This document shows positions 1 through 6,153 of a DNA stretch of 8,977 nucleotides, in pieces; the first letter of the stretch is position 1, and every line of letters starts with the position of its first letter. The DNA comes from Myxococcota bacterium. GTDB lineage: Bacteria; Myxococcota_A; Polyangia; HGW-17; JAJRWW01. Where the stretch lies: NCBI GenBank assembly GCA_024276595.1, contig JAJRWW010000218.1, positions 1 through 8,977 of the forward strand, written 5' to 3'. Under the pieces are notes generated by a model. That model saw nothing but the letters and a program-made list of their open reading frames with translations, did not search any database and was not told the DNA's origin. The position numbers and the translations under genes were made by a program.

Positions 1-32
1 GGTGTCACTCGAGGCCATTGGTGCGCCCGCGA

Positions 33-179
33 TCAGGCCAGCGCTCGCACGAGTGGGTCCCAAAGGGCACGCTCAGAACCAACGAGGCATCTGAAACCGT
101 GCTCGTCCCGGATCTCGGTCCCAGCACCCAGTGCAGTTAGCTCTTCGGCGGGTGCCAGCACCCCGATCACAACCGCCAT
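33..179 (-). CDS. Possible small protein, 48 aa, unrecognised
   Basis: An ATG at 179-177 opens a 48-residue frame that closes with TGA at 35-33. The product begins MAVVIGVLAPAEEL and ends WDPLVRALA. Its composition is protein-like, with acidic, hydrophobic and Arg residues mixed and no low-complexity run. About 64% of third positions are G or C by my hand count, which is no stronger than local background. There is no good Shine-Dalgarno sequence; only GGA directly precedes the ATG. The end of another minus-strand frame, whose last residues read WLELAEWRL, overlaps its start by 13 bp. This could be the remnant of a small gene, the last gene of a minus-strand unit, or chance. I recognise no family. 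Confidence 0.2.
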   Translation of the reverse strand: MAVVIGVLAPAEELTALGAGTEIRDEHGFRCLVGSERALWDPLVRALA

Positions 180-218
180 TCCGCAAGTTCGAGCCAGCGC
201 CCAACATCAACCCCGGTG

Positions 219-254
219 AGGGCTCTTCTGAGGGCTCTTCTGAGGGCTCTTCTG
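219..254. repeat. 12-bp tandem repeat, three perfect copies
   Basis: The unit AGGGCTCTTCTG occurs three times head to tail with no mismatch (219-230, 231-242, 243-254). It ends about 50 bp before the antitoxin start. It is the first of three unrelated tandem repeats within 570 bp, the others being at 601-691 and 749-784. Read on the minus strand it encodes a repeating Arg-Arg-Ala-Leu, but that frame does not look like a gene. Confidence 0.95.
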
Positions 255-305
255 CTTTGCTCTCTGCTCTCTACATTTTGTCGCCTACAGGATAGGATAT
301 GAGGG

Positions 306-560
306 ATGGAGTCGTCGAAGCAGAAACAGATCGCCGAGCGGTTCCGGGTTACCTGCGAGCTCTTCGAGGCAGGCTGCGAGATTATGCGCCAGAACCTCAA
401 GCGTCGGCACCCGGACCTAGGTACCGCCGAACTCCATGTGCGCTTCATCGAGTGGCTTCGGGATCGTCCGGGGGCCGAGCACGGCGACGCACCAGGTATA
501 TTGGTCGCGTGGCCCCGCTCCAAAAGCAGGGCCCGGAGTACTCGGCAATGGTTACCGTGA
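306..560 (+). CDS. MenA1/Rv0078B-like antitoxin
   Basis: This 84-residue protein resembles the small 'Rv0078B-related antitoxin' family, whose M. tuberculosis member MenA1 neutralises the nucleotidyltransferase toxin MenT1 (Rv0078A). The family pattern is visible: an N-terminal helix with AERFRVTCELFEAG (residues 10-23), then MRQNLKRRHPDL (27-38), then FIEWLRDRPGAEHGDAPG (47-64). The last 20 residues, rich in Arg and Ser, extend beyond the part I recall as conserved and may be a poorly conserved tail. I chose ATG 306 because it opens directly into the conserved helix and AGGATAGGA lies about 7-15 nt upstream. An ATG at 299 is in another frame. The cognate-type toxin lies downstream at 894-1481, but the gap is about 330 bp, whereas such pairs are normally adjacent or overlapping. 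Family assignment is from memory of the motif pattern; binding to the toxin is inference. Confidence 0.72.
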   Translation: MESSKQKQIAERFRVTCELFEAGCEIMRQNLKRRHPDLGTAELHVRFIEWLRDRPGAEHGDAPGILVAWPRSKSRARSTRQWLP

Positions 561-600
561 CTGCGCAATGGACGCTCACGCGCATATTTCGTCTCTAGCG

Positions 601-691
601 GCTGAAGGGGCTGAAGGGGCTGAAGGGGCTGAAGGGGCTGAAGGGGCTGAAGGGGCTGAAGGGGCTGAAGGGGCTGAAGGGGCTGAAGGGG
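601..691. repeat. 9-bp minisatellite, ten perfect copies, with G-quadruplex pattern
   Basis: The unit GCTGAAGGG is repeated exactly ten times (601-690), followed by one more G. Because the unit begins and ends in G, the plus strand reads GGGG then CTGAA over and over. There are ten GGGG runs, the first at 607-610 and the last at 688-691, separated by identical 5-nt loops. Four such runs satisfy the usual rule for an intramolecular G-quadruplex, so the array could form two side by side in the plus strand or in a plus-strand transcript. Perfect identity of all copies suggests recent expansion by slippage and probable length variation between strains. It sits between the antitoxin and the toxin. 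Confidence 0.97.
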
Positions 692-748
692 CGAACTATG
701 CAGTGTCGATGCCCAGCCTGAGTGCCACCCGCTTCTTGCGTATTACAT

Positions 749-784
749 AGGAAGGCATGATGAACCAGGAAGGCATGATGAACC
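749..784. repeat. 18-bp tandem duplication
   Basis: AGGAAGGCATGATGAACC occurs twice with no mismatch (749-766 and 767-784). Each copy contains AGGAAGG followed by ATG, so it resembles a ribosome binding site plus start codon, but no long frame follows either ATG. It lies about 110 bp before the toxin start. Confidence 0.93.
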
Positions 785-893
785 CAAGTAGATATCATGA
801 GATGCGCTCCTCGATACGGTTTCAAGGCGTGTCGCTGCTGATCGCTCATGTGGGGAAGGTACCAGAGAGTTGCTGCGTGTCCGGGGCTCTGAA

Positions 894-1481
894 GTGAACG
901 ACATCTATCAGACACTACAGGCGGCGACCGCTCTGTTGAAGCAGGTCGGAGCGTCCTTCGCGCTCATCGGAGGACTTGCCGTTTCCGTCCGGTCCGAGCC
1001 TCGATTCACGCGCGACGTAGATCTGGCAGTCTCGGTTTCGGACGACTCCATGGCCGAGGCGCTGCTCGGCACCTTCGGGGCCAATCGATATCAGGTGCTG
1101 GCTGTTGTTGAGCAGGAGGCCGCAGGACGGCTGGCCTCCGCCAGGCTTGTGCCACCCGAAGCGTCGGGCGCAGGCGTGGTCGTGGATTTGCTGTTCGCCT
1201 CCTCGGGGATCGAGCCCGAGATCGTGCGGCAGGCGCAGTCAATCGAGCTGATGACCGGCCTGACCGTGCCGGTGGCTCGCCGGGGCCATCTCGTCGCGCT
1301 CAAGATTTTGGCCCGAGACGACAATGACCGCCCCCAGGATTGGGCCGACCTGCAAGCGCTCATCAAGTACGCCTCGCCGGAAGATCTCCAGCTTGCCAGA
1401 GACGGGCTCGAGCTCATCACCAGTCGTGGCTTTCATCGCGGACGACATCTGATCGAGGACTTCGAGGCCCTCATCGCTTGA
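894..1481 (+). CDS. Nucleotidyltransferase toxin, AbiEii/MenT1-like
   Basis: This 195-residue protein belongs to the minimal nucleotidyltransferases grouped as AbiEii/AbiGii or MenT toxins. Characterised MenT toxins add nucleotides to the acceptor end of tRNA and so stop translation. Visible motifs: the GG signature (IGGLAVSVR, residues 25-33), the metal-binding DxD in RFTRDVDLAV (Asp41, Asp43), a third acidic position in VVVDLLFAS (Asp98), and the C-terminal motif with Lys137 in HLVALKILARDD followed by RPQDWADLQAL (146-156). All key residues appear intact, so it is probably active. I chose GTG 894 because MNDIYxxL is the start I expect in this family. TTG 870 in the same frame would add eight residues and has a better ribosome site (GGGGAAGG at 852-859). 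The likely antitoxin lies upstream at 306-560, across a repeat-filled spacer. tRNA as substrate is inference from characterised relatives. Confidence 0.85.
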   Translation: MNDIYQTLQAATALLKQVGASFALIGGLAVSVRSEPRFTRDVDLAVSVSDDSMAEALLGTFGANRYQVLAVVEQEAAGRLASARLVPPEASGAGVVVDLLFASSGIEPEIVRQAQSIELMTGLTVPVARRGHLVALKILARDDNDRPQDWADLQALIKYASPEDLQLARDGLELITSRGFHRGRHLIEDFEALIA

Positions 1482-1545
1482 AGTCTACCGTGTCGGCCGA
1501 CTGCACGACTGTACGTTTTTCCCAATTGGAGCTACTGTCCTGGGC

Positions 1546-2688
1546 GTGACGAGACAGACCTTGCTCAAGCGGGTTGGCCTGGTCCTGGCCGGGCTGCTGG
1601 TCTTCCTGATGGCGTCAGGAGCGCTGCTGGTGCGCTGTCTGAACTACTTTCCAAGGTCGTTAGAGAGGGCGCCTGTGTGGTGCGCTGGCGCGCCGAAGAC
1701 CCTGCGGGTGGGCCAGCGGTTTTCGCTCCTCTCGTGGAACCTACAGTTTGGCGCGGGGCGCAGCTATCACTTCTTCTATGACGGAGGTGGGGATGTGCAC
1801 GCCTCCAGGAGCAAGGTGGAGCGCACCCTCTCCCAGATTGGCGCTCTGCTCTCCGAGCAGAGCCCGGACCTGGTGCTGCTGCAGGAGGTGGACCGGGACT
1901 CCGCTCGCACCACGCGCCTGGATGAGCTCGATCGGCTGCGCGGCCTGAACCTCTGGTCCTGCTGGACCTCCACCCCCTATCACCGCTCCAGGTACGTGCC
2001 CGTGCCACTCAGGGAACCGCTGGGGCGGGTGGACATGCACCTTGCCACCGGCTCTCGGTTCCGCATGGCCTGGGCGAGGAGGCACGCGCTGCCCCTCCTG
2101 GACGAGTGGTTCTGGCGGAGAGCCTTTAACCTGAAGCGGGCGATCCTGGAGACGGCTGTTCCCCTGTCGGGCTTTTCGCGCCCCCTGGTGCTGCTAAACA
2201 CCCACCTGTCGGCCTTTAGCCACGGCGATGGAACCCTGAGTAGACAGGTGGATGTCATCATGGCTCGCCTGAAGCGGCTCGACGAGGGTGGCTATCCATG
2301 GATCCTGGCGGGTGACTTCAACATGCTGCCTCCGGGAGAGTCTGGGAGGCGGCTGGGAGATGAGGCCAAGTACTACTCCGGAGCCAGAAGCCCCATGGCG
2401 CGGCTCTTTCGGCGCTACCGAACGGCCGTGTCAGCGAAGGCCTACGCCGCGGATCCCTCGCGCCACTACACGTACATCAAGTTCGGGGCCAAGGAGCCCG
2501 ATCGTCGCATCGACTACATTTTTGTCAGCGCCATGGTCAGGGTCTTTGACGTTCGGGTGCTCCACCCGCACCCCTATCCCTCGGATCATCTTCCGCTGCT
2601 GCTCATAGCCTCGGTGAGCCCCCCAGATGGGCTCGGAGGGGCCGCCGAGGTCGAGGAGAAAGGAGAGGGCGTCCAAGGGACTCCTTGA
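1546..2688 (+). CDS. Membrane-anchored endonuclease/exonuclease/phosphatase-family hydrolase
   Basis: This 380-residue protein has the complete motif set of the EEP fold, which includes DNase I, exonuclease III, sphingomyelinases and inositol phosphatases. The motifs are SWNLQFG (Asn65), LLQEVDR (metal-binding Glu114), LLNTHLSAF (His220), AGDFNML (Asp257, Asn259), RRIDYIFV (Asp323) and the catalytic pair PSDHLPLL (Asp347, His348). One N-terminal hydrophobic segment (about residues 10-29) preceded by Lys/Arg predicts a membrane anchor with the enzyme domain outside the cytoplasm. The substrate cannot be read from sequence; extracytoplasmic relatives include nucleases and phospholipid or sphingolipid phosphodiesterases. 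The start is GTG 1546, because later starts would delete the anchor; its ribosome site is poor. The gene begins 64 bp after the toxin stop and ends 54 bp before the protease start, so it may head the following gene block. Confidence 0.9.
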   Translation: MTRQTLLKRVGLVLAGLLVFLMASGALLVRCLNYFPRSLERAPVWCAGAPKTLRVGQRFSLLSWNLQFGAGRSYHFFYDGGGDVHASRSKVERTLSQIGALLSEQSPDLVLLQEVDRDSARTTRLDELDRLRGLNLWSCWTSTPYHRSRYVPVPLREPLGRVDMHLATGSRFRMAWARRHALPLLDEWFWRRAFNLKRAILETAVPLSGFSRPLVLLNTHLSAFSHGDGTLSRQVDVIMARLKRLDEGGYPWILAGDFNMLPPGESGRRLGDEAKYYSGARSPMARLFRRYRTAVSAKAYAADPSRHYTYIKFGAKEPDRRIDYIFVSAMVRVFDVRVLHPHPYPSDHLPLLLIASVSPPDGLGGAAEVEEKGEGVQGTP

Positions 2689-2732
2689 TCTCCTGGTTGC
2701 AGCGGGCCATATTGCTCTTTGCACATTGCCGC

Positions 2733-2736
2733 AGGA
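2733..2736 (+). promoter_or_regulatory. Ribosome binding site deciding the metalloprotease start
   Basis: AGGA lies six bases before GTG 2743. The alternative in-frame TTG at 2719 has no purine-rich site in front of it. This supports a product that begins MSPSLSVVLFSLVLSGG, a short hydrophobic export signal. Confidence 0.45.
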
Positions 2737-2742
2737 TTATCC

Positions 2743-4809
2743 GTGAGCCCATCACTGTCTGTCGTTCTCTTCTCCCTCGTGCTCTCAGGCGGCCAGGCCC
2801 CTGTCGGCAAGCTCCCGGGTGGCAGGGTGGCCGCCGTTTCCCCGGTGCGCGCCTCGCAATCACCTGGTCGACATCCTGTCGCCGCAAACGTCTTTCGTCG
2901 CATCGATGAGCGCTTTCGTGCGGGCCTCATGGACTCCGAGACTCGCCACCTGTATCGGCTGGCCGCGGTGCGGCGACCGGAGCTGTTGCCGGCGGGCCTC
3001 CGGGAGCTGGTGGACGCCGGGCGGTCGCCCCCCCGGTTGAGCCTGACGCCGCTGTTTCTGGAGGCCATGAGGTGGGTACGCAGCAATGCTGCCGAGGGAG
3101 GAGCTGTGCACAGGCTGCTTCTACCGCCCGCAGACCTGCCCTACCTGCTGGACTCGACCACACACGACATCAGGGTCAGCTACGAGACTCAAGAGCAGGC
3201 CACCTTTGCCCAGTGGGTGCTTGGCTACGCGGAGACATCCTGGGATATTCTGACCCAGGAGTATGGCTTTTGGGAGCCGCCCATCGAACCGGCGGCCGGG
3301 CGGTATCGTATCTTTATTCAGTCCACCTTTGGCAACGGTGCGGCCTACACTGCGCCGTACGATGAGAACCCCGCCACCCCTCACACTGACTACTTCACCT
3401 ACATCGTGGTGGATCCCACTGCCAACAGCCAGTGGAACATCTCCGGCACGGTGGCACACGAGATGAACCACGCCAACCAGGCGGCAATGGACGTGCTCGA
3501 GCCCGCGGCCTTTTGGGAGAACACCTCCACCTTCATAATGAGCCGGGTGTTTCCGGACCAGGTTTTCTACACGGTGTACATGATGTCCATGTTCCAGCAG
3601 CAGCCCTGGCGCGCCCTGGATTACATGAACATGCAGTACAGCGATGGATACGAGTATGGGGGGGGCCTCTTTCTGTGGTACCTGGCCAACACCTACGCTC
3701 CCTCCGACCCTGCGCAGTTCGTGGCCGAGATCTGGCAGGGGTGCGTTCAAGACAGCCTGCCCAACGAGCCAGACTACTTCGATTCCATCGAGGCTCTTCT
3801 AGCCGAACGCGGCCACGACCTCACCATGGAGGATGTCCTCATGGACTTCTCCGAGGCGCGCTTTTTCGTGGGCACCTACGACGATGGCGCCCATGTGCCA
3901 AACGCCTTTCAGCTCGACTCTGCAGAGGTGGCCGTGGTGGCTAGACACAGCTACGCTCAGCTACCCCTCCGAGGGGAGGCTCCGCTGGCCTCCAGACAGC
4001 CGGCGGCCTTTGGCTCCAATCACCTGCTGCTGGATGTTCCCACAAGCGCGGCGGATCCAATTAGGGTGCTGTTCGATGGAGATGACGACACCCGTTGGAG
4101 GGCTCGGGCGGTTCTTTTTGGCGCTGATCGCCAGACCGTTTCAACTGAGCTGGAGCTGTCTGTGGGCACCTGGGATGGCTCGGTGCTGCTGGAGCCGCAA
4201 GGGTACGATGGGATCCTCCTCGTGGTGGCCAACCTCGGTCAGGAGGGCTACGATCCCGACCAGTACGACTCCTATCGCCCCTGGCCCACATCGGGGTACA
4301 CGTACGGCTTCGAGCGGGTGCTCGAGCTGCCATCGGACCTGAGCCTGGTGCCGGAGGTGTTGGAGCGGGGCCGGCAAAACGTGGAGGTGGTGCTCCAGGG
4401 GGTGGGCCTGGTGGGTGGCGGTGATTTCAACCTGGAGTTTGCCGACCCGGACATCCAGATTGTCTCCATCGACCTGGTCATGGCCGACCAGGTCTCCTTC
4501 AAGATAACCATTCCCATGCTGGTGGAGCTGGGTCCCAAGGACCTCGTGGTGACAAACAGTGACGGCCAGCAGGTGACAGCCAATGGAATCCTCACGGTGG
4601 TCGATCCCGGAGACATCCCTGCCGACGGCGGCGTCGGAGGCGGGGATCGGAGCGCGGCCGGCTGCGGATGTGGCACGGGGGGAGAGGCGGGCGGCTCGGG
4701 CCTGGTGCTGGCGGGGTTGCTCTTGTGGCTCTTTTGGTTGGTTGGCCAGAGGCGATTGCTCCGCCTTGCCCGTCCGGTCGAGAGGAGGCGCCGCCGATGG
4801 GAGGGCTGA
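2743..4809 (+). CDS. Secreted HExxH metalloprotease-like protein with MYXO-CTERM-like tail
   Basis: This is a protein of 688 residues (696 if it starts at TTG 2719). The N-terminus is a hydrophobic export signal. The catalytic-looking core holds VAHEMNHANQA (HExxH, His239, Glu240, His243) followed by AAFWENTSTF with Glu259 as probable third zinc ligand. The layout resembles putative myxobacterial metalloproteases (MXAN_6640 type, from memory) with a WxEGTA-like helix after HExxH; here it reads WENTST. Residues of about 525-624 form a beta-rich domain ending LVVTNSDGQQVTANG, typical of IPT/TIG folds. The C-terminus has a Gly-rich linker, GCGCG (Cys codons at 4663 and 4669), a hydrophobic helix (about 4699-4746) and an Arg-rich end: a MYXO-CTERM-like sorting signal, although the basic tail is unusually long (about 20 residues). 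The protein is therefore probably displayed on the outer surface or released. The last 13 bp overlap the next gene. Peptidase activity and substrate are inferred. Confidence 0.82.
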   Translation: MSPSLSVVLFSLVLSGGQAPVGKLPGGRVAAVSPVRASQSPGRHPVAANVFRRIDERFRAGLMDSETRHLYRLAAVRRPELLPAGLRELVDAGRSPPRLSLTPLFLEAMRWVRSNAAEGGAVHRLLLPPADLPYLLDSTTHDIRVSYETQEQATFAQWVLGYAETSWDILTQEYGFWEPPIEPAAGRYRIFIQSTFGNGAAYTAPYDENPATPHTDYFTYIVVDPTANSQWNISGTVAHEMNHANQAAMDVLEPAAFWENTSTFIMSRVFPDQVFYTVYMMSMFQQQPWRALDYMNMQYSDGYEYGGGLFLWYLANTYAPSDPAQFVAEIWQGCVQDSLPNEPDYFDSIEALLAERGHDLTMEDVLMDFSEARFFVGTYDDGAHVPNAFQLDSAEVAVVARHSYAQLPLRGEAPLASRQPAAFGSNHLLLDVPTSAADPIRVLFDGDDDTRWRARAVLFGADRQTVSTELELSVGTWDGSVLLEPQGYDGILLVVANLGQEGYDPDQYDSYRPWPTSGYTYGFERVLELPSDLSLVPEVLERGRQNVEVVLQGVGLVGGGDFNLEFADPDIQIVSIDLVMADQVSFKITIPMLVELGPKDLVVTNSDGQQVTANGILTVVDPGDIPADGGVGGGDRSAAGCGCGTGGEAGGSGLVLAGLLLWLFWLVGQRRLLRLARPVERRRRRWEG
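4782..4788 (+). promoter_or_regulatory. Strong Shine-Dalgarno for the zinc-ribbon gene
   Basis: GAGGAGG lies eight bases before ATG 4797, inside the 3' end of the metalloprotease gene. It fixes the start of the small zinc-ribbon protein, although the same frame is open upstream to 4668. It also explains part of the Arg-rich end of the protease, because the same bases encode it. Confidence 0.75.
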
Positions 4810-5012
4810 GGGGCCCTGGAAAGGCCCGCCGCAAGAGGAGCCAGCCTCGGGAGGCCTGCCCCTATTGCCGGCGTCCGGCGCTTTTTTTTCACCAGTGTCG
4901 CTACTGTGATTTTTTCATCTGCCAGGGCTGCGCCGAGGACAACGACAAGATATTCTCTTGCAACAGCATTACCTGGCCTTGCCCCGCCTGCGGCAAGAGC
5001 AACTCCTTCTGA
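4797..5012 (+). CDS. Small nine-cysteine zinc-ribbon protein, unrecognised
   Basis: This is a 71-residue protein. The first 20 residues are basic (GPGKARRKRSQPR), then come four Cys pairs: CPYC (21-24), HQCRYC (His32, Cys34, Cys37), CQGC (42-45), a lone Cys55, and CPAC (62-65) just before the end. Nine cysteines and a histidine are enough for two zinc sites, as in a tandem zinc ribbon or a RING-like cross-brace. I do not recognise a named family. The basic N-terminus would suit nucleic-acid binding, and protein-protein contact is equally possible. It starts 13 bp inside the metalloprotease gene, behind a strong ribosome site, and its stop lies 28 bp before the SDR start, so translation of the three genes is probably coupled. 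No signal peptide is present; the protein should be cytoplasmic. Confidence 0.8.
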   Translation: MGGLRGPGKARRKRSQPREACPYCRRPALFFHQCRYCDFFICQGCAEDNDKIFSCNSITWPCPACGKSNSF

Positions 5013-5040
5013 TCGGCCCTTGGGAGATGGGAGAGAGAGC

Positions 5041-6108
5041 ATGAGCGACGAGCCTTGTATCGCTGGCGAGGGCGAGCGCGTTCTGGTTACGGGAGCCTCC
5101 GGCTACCTGGGCAGTCACGTTGTGTGGCTGCTGCTCAAGCGGGGGTTTTGTGTACGGGCCATGGTGCGGGACCCGGAGGACGAGAAGAACGTGGGGCACC
5201 TGCGCCAGATGGAGGGGGTTGCCGGGAGCTCCCTGGAGCTGGCGGCCGGCGACATTATGCGGCCCGACTCACTGGATACCGCCGTGGCCGGTTGCGACCT
5301 GGTCTGTCACATGGCCTCCGTGGTGAGGCTCCACGCCAAGGATCCCCAGCGGGAGATCGTGGACGTGGCTGTAAAGGGCACGGTGAACGTGCTGGAGGCG
5401 GTGCGGCGCGCGGGTGGAGTGCGGAGGGTGGTCCTCACCTCCTCAATCGCCGCGGTCCTCGACGACAAGATGGGCGCGGACCACACCTACTCGGAGGCGG
5501 ACTGGAACGGTACGGCGACCCTCGACGGCTCGCCATACCTGCTTGCCAAGACCCTCGCCGAGCGAGCCGCCTGGAGGTTTGTGGATGGGCAAGGCGAGGA
5601 GGAGCGCTTCGAGCTGGTCACTCTGCTGCCGGCGGTGGTCATGGGGCCCCTTCTCAAGAGGGCGCACGTGCGCTCCAGTCCAAACACCCTGCGGGACCTG
5701 CTTCTGCGAAGGATGCCGGGCTGCCCCAGGCTCTTTTTCGGATTGGTGGATGTGAGGGACGTGGCCGAGGCGCACCTGCGTGCGCTGAAGCTCCCTGGCG
5801 CCAGCGGTCGATACATTCTGCACAGCCAGGGGCTCTGGATCCGGGAGATGGCGCGCATCATAGCTCCCCGGTTTCCGGAGTACCCGGTGCCCACGTGGAA
5901 CCTGCCGAACGTGGTCATGTACGCGGCGGCGCTGGTGGACAAGCGCCTGTCTTTCTCGTTTCTGTGGAAGAACCTGGGCAGGATCGTGCTGCTGGACAAC
6001 GCGCGCTCCCGCCGGGAGCTGGGCCTGGAGTACCTGCCCGTGGAGCAGACCCTCGTAGACACATGCCAGTCCTTCATCGACCTGGGCATGGCGTCTGTGG
6101 GGAGGTAG
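5041..6108 (+). CDS. NADP-dependent extended SDR, dihydroflavonol-reductase/CCR-like
   Basis: This 355-residue oxidoreductase belongs to the extended short-chain dehydrogenase/reductase superfamily, close in pattern to the dihydroflavonol-4-reductase, cinnamoyl-CoA reductase and bacterial NAD-dependent epimerase group. The Rossmann glycine motif is VTGASGYLGSHV (Gly18, Gly21, Gly24). MVRDPED after the second strand has Arg43, which favours NADP. VVLTSSIAAV supplies the catalytic Ser (134 or 135), and SPYLLAKTLAE gives Tyr166 and Lys170 of the YxxxK dyad. LVDVRDVAEAHLRAL is the usual C-terminal half signature. All catalytic residues are present, so it should reduce or epimerise a small carbonyl or sugar-like substrate that cannot be identified from sequence. 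ATG 5041 has GGGAGAG seven bases or so upstream. It follows the zinc-ribbon gene by 28 bp and is probably the last gene of that block. It converges on the hspQ-like gene 45 bp away. Confidence 0.9.
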   Translation: MSDEPCIAGEGERVLVTGASGYLGSHVVWLLLKRGFCVRAMVRDPEDEKNVGHLRQMEGVAGSSLELAAGDIMRPDSLDTAVAGCDLVCHMASVVRLHAKDPQREIVDVAVKGTVNVLEAVRRAGGVRRVVLTSSIAAVLDDKMGADHTYSEADWNGTATLDGSPYLLAKTLAERAAWRFVDGQGEEERFELVTLLPAVVMGPLLKRAHVRSSPNTLRDLLLRRMPGCPRLFFGLVDVRDVAEAHLRALKLPGASGRYILHSQGLWIREMARIIAPRFPEYPVPTWNLPNVVMYAAALVDKRLSFSFLWKNLGRIVLLDNARSRRELGLEYLPVEQTLVDTCQSFIDLGMASVGR

Positions 6109-6153
6109 CTCCGGGTTGGCGAGACCCACGTTAGCCTCGGTGTGTCGGGGGAG

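Larger units (their letters stand above)
1..305. other. Region without a confident gene, upstream of the antitoxin
   Basis: No convincing protein-coding gene covers this stretch. It contains a short minus-strand open frame (33-179), reported separately at low confidence, and a 12-bp triplicate repeat at 219-254. The last 50 bases are pyrimidine-rich (repeated CTCT motifs at 258-272) and would hold the promoter of the small gene at 306. No -35/-10 pair there is good enough to call. Confidence 0.5.
561..893. other. Repeat-bearing spacer between antitoxin and toxin genes
   Basis: This 333-bp stretch has no believable gene. Open frames run through it on both strands (Ala-Glu-Gly repeats on plus, Phe-Ser-Pro on minus), but they exist because the 9-bp array has a period divisible by three and has no stops in them. 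Their flanks look like non-coding shadow sequence. The spacer contains the 9-bp array (601-691), an 18-bp duplication (749-784) and, near its right end, GGGGAAGG (852-859), which could serve a TTG start at 870 for the downstream gene. No clear terminator or promoter was found. Confidence 0.6.

Noticed and set aside
601..691. CRISPR array
   Set aside because: Units are 9 bp with no spacers between them, and there are no cas genes.
436..750. Plus-strand frame with ten or so Ala-Glu-Gly repeats
   Set aside because: It is open because the 9-bp array has no stops in that frame. Its first part is an out-of-frame reading of the antitoxin gene and there is no ribosome site.
601..784. Type III toxin-antitoxin RNA antitoxin, which also consists of tandem repeats before a toxin gene
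   Set aside because: Type III repeats are around 35 nt long and lie before a ToxN-type nuclease. Here the unit is 9 bp and the toxin is a nucleotidyltransferase with a separate protein antitoxin.
595..915. Minus-strand frame ending in Phe-Ser-Pro repeats
   Set aside because: Shadow of the same array and of the toxin start. The composition outside the repeats is not protein-like, and no ribosome site was seen.
1489..1520. Intrinsic terminator after the toxin gene (CGTG/CACG stem, then TTTTT)
   Set aside because: The stem is only about five pairs and the T-run begins eight bases after it, so termination is doubtful.
5055..6134. Long alternative plus-strand frame of 359 residues over the SDR gene
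   Set aside because: It is Gly/Arg/Ala-rich out-of-frame reading of a gene with all SDR motifs in the other frame.
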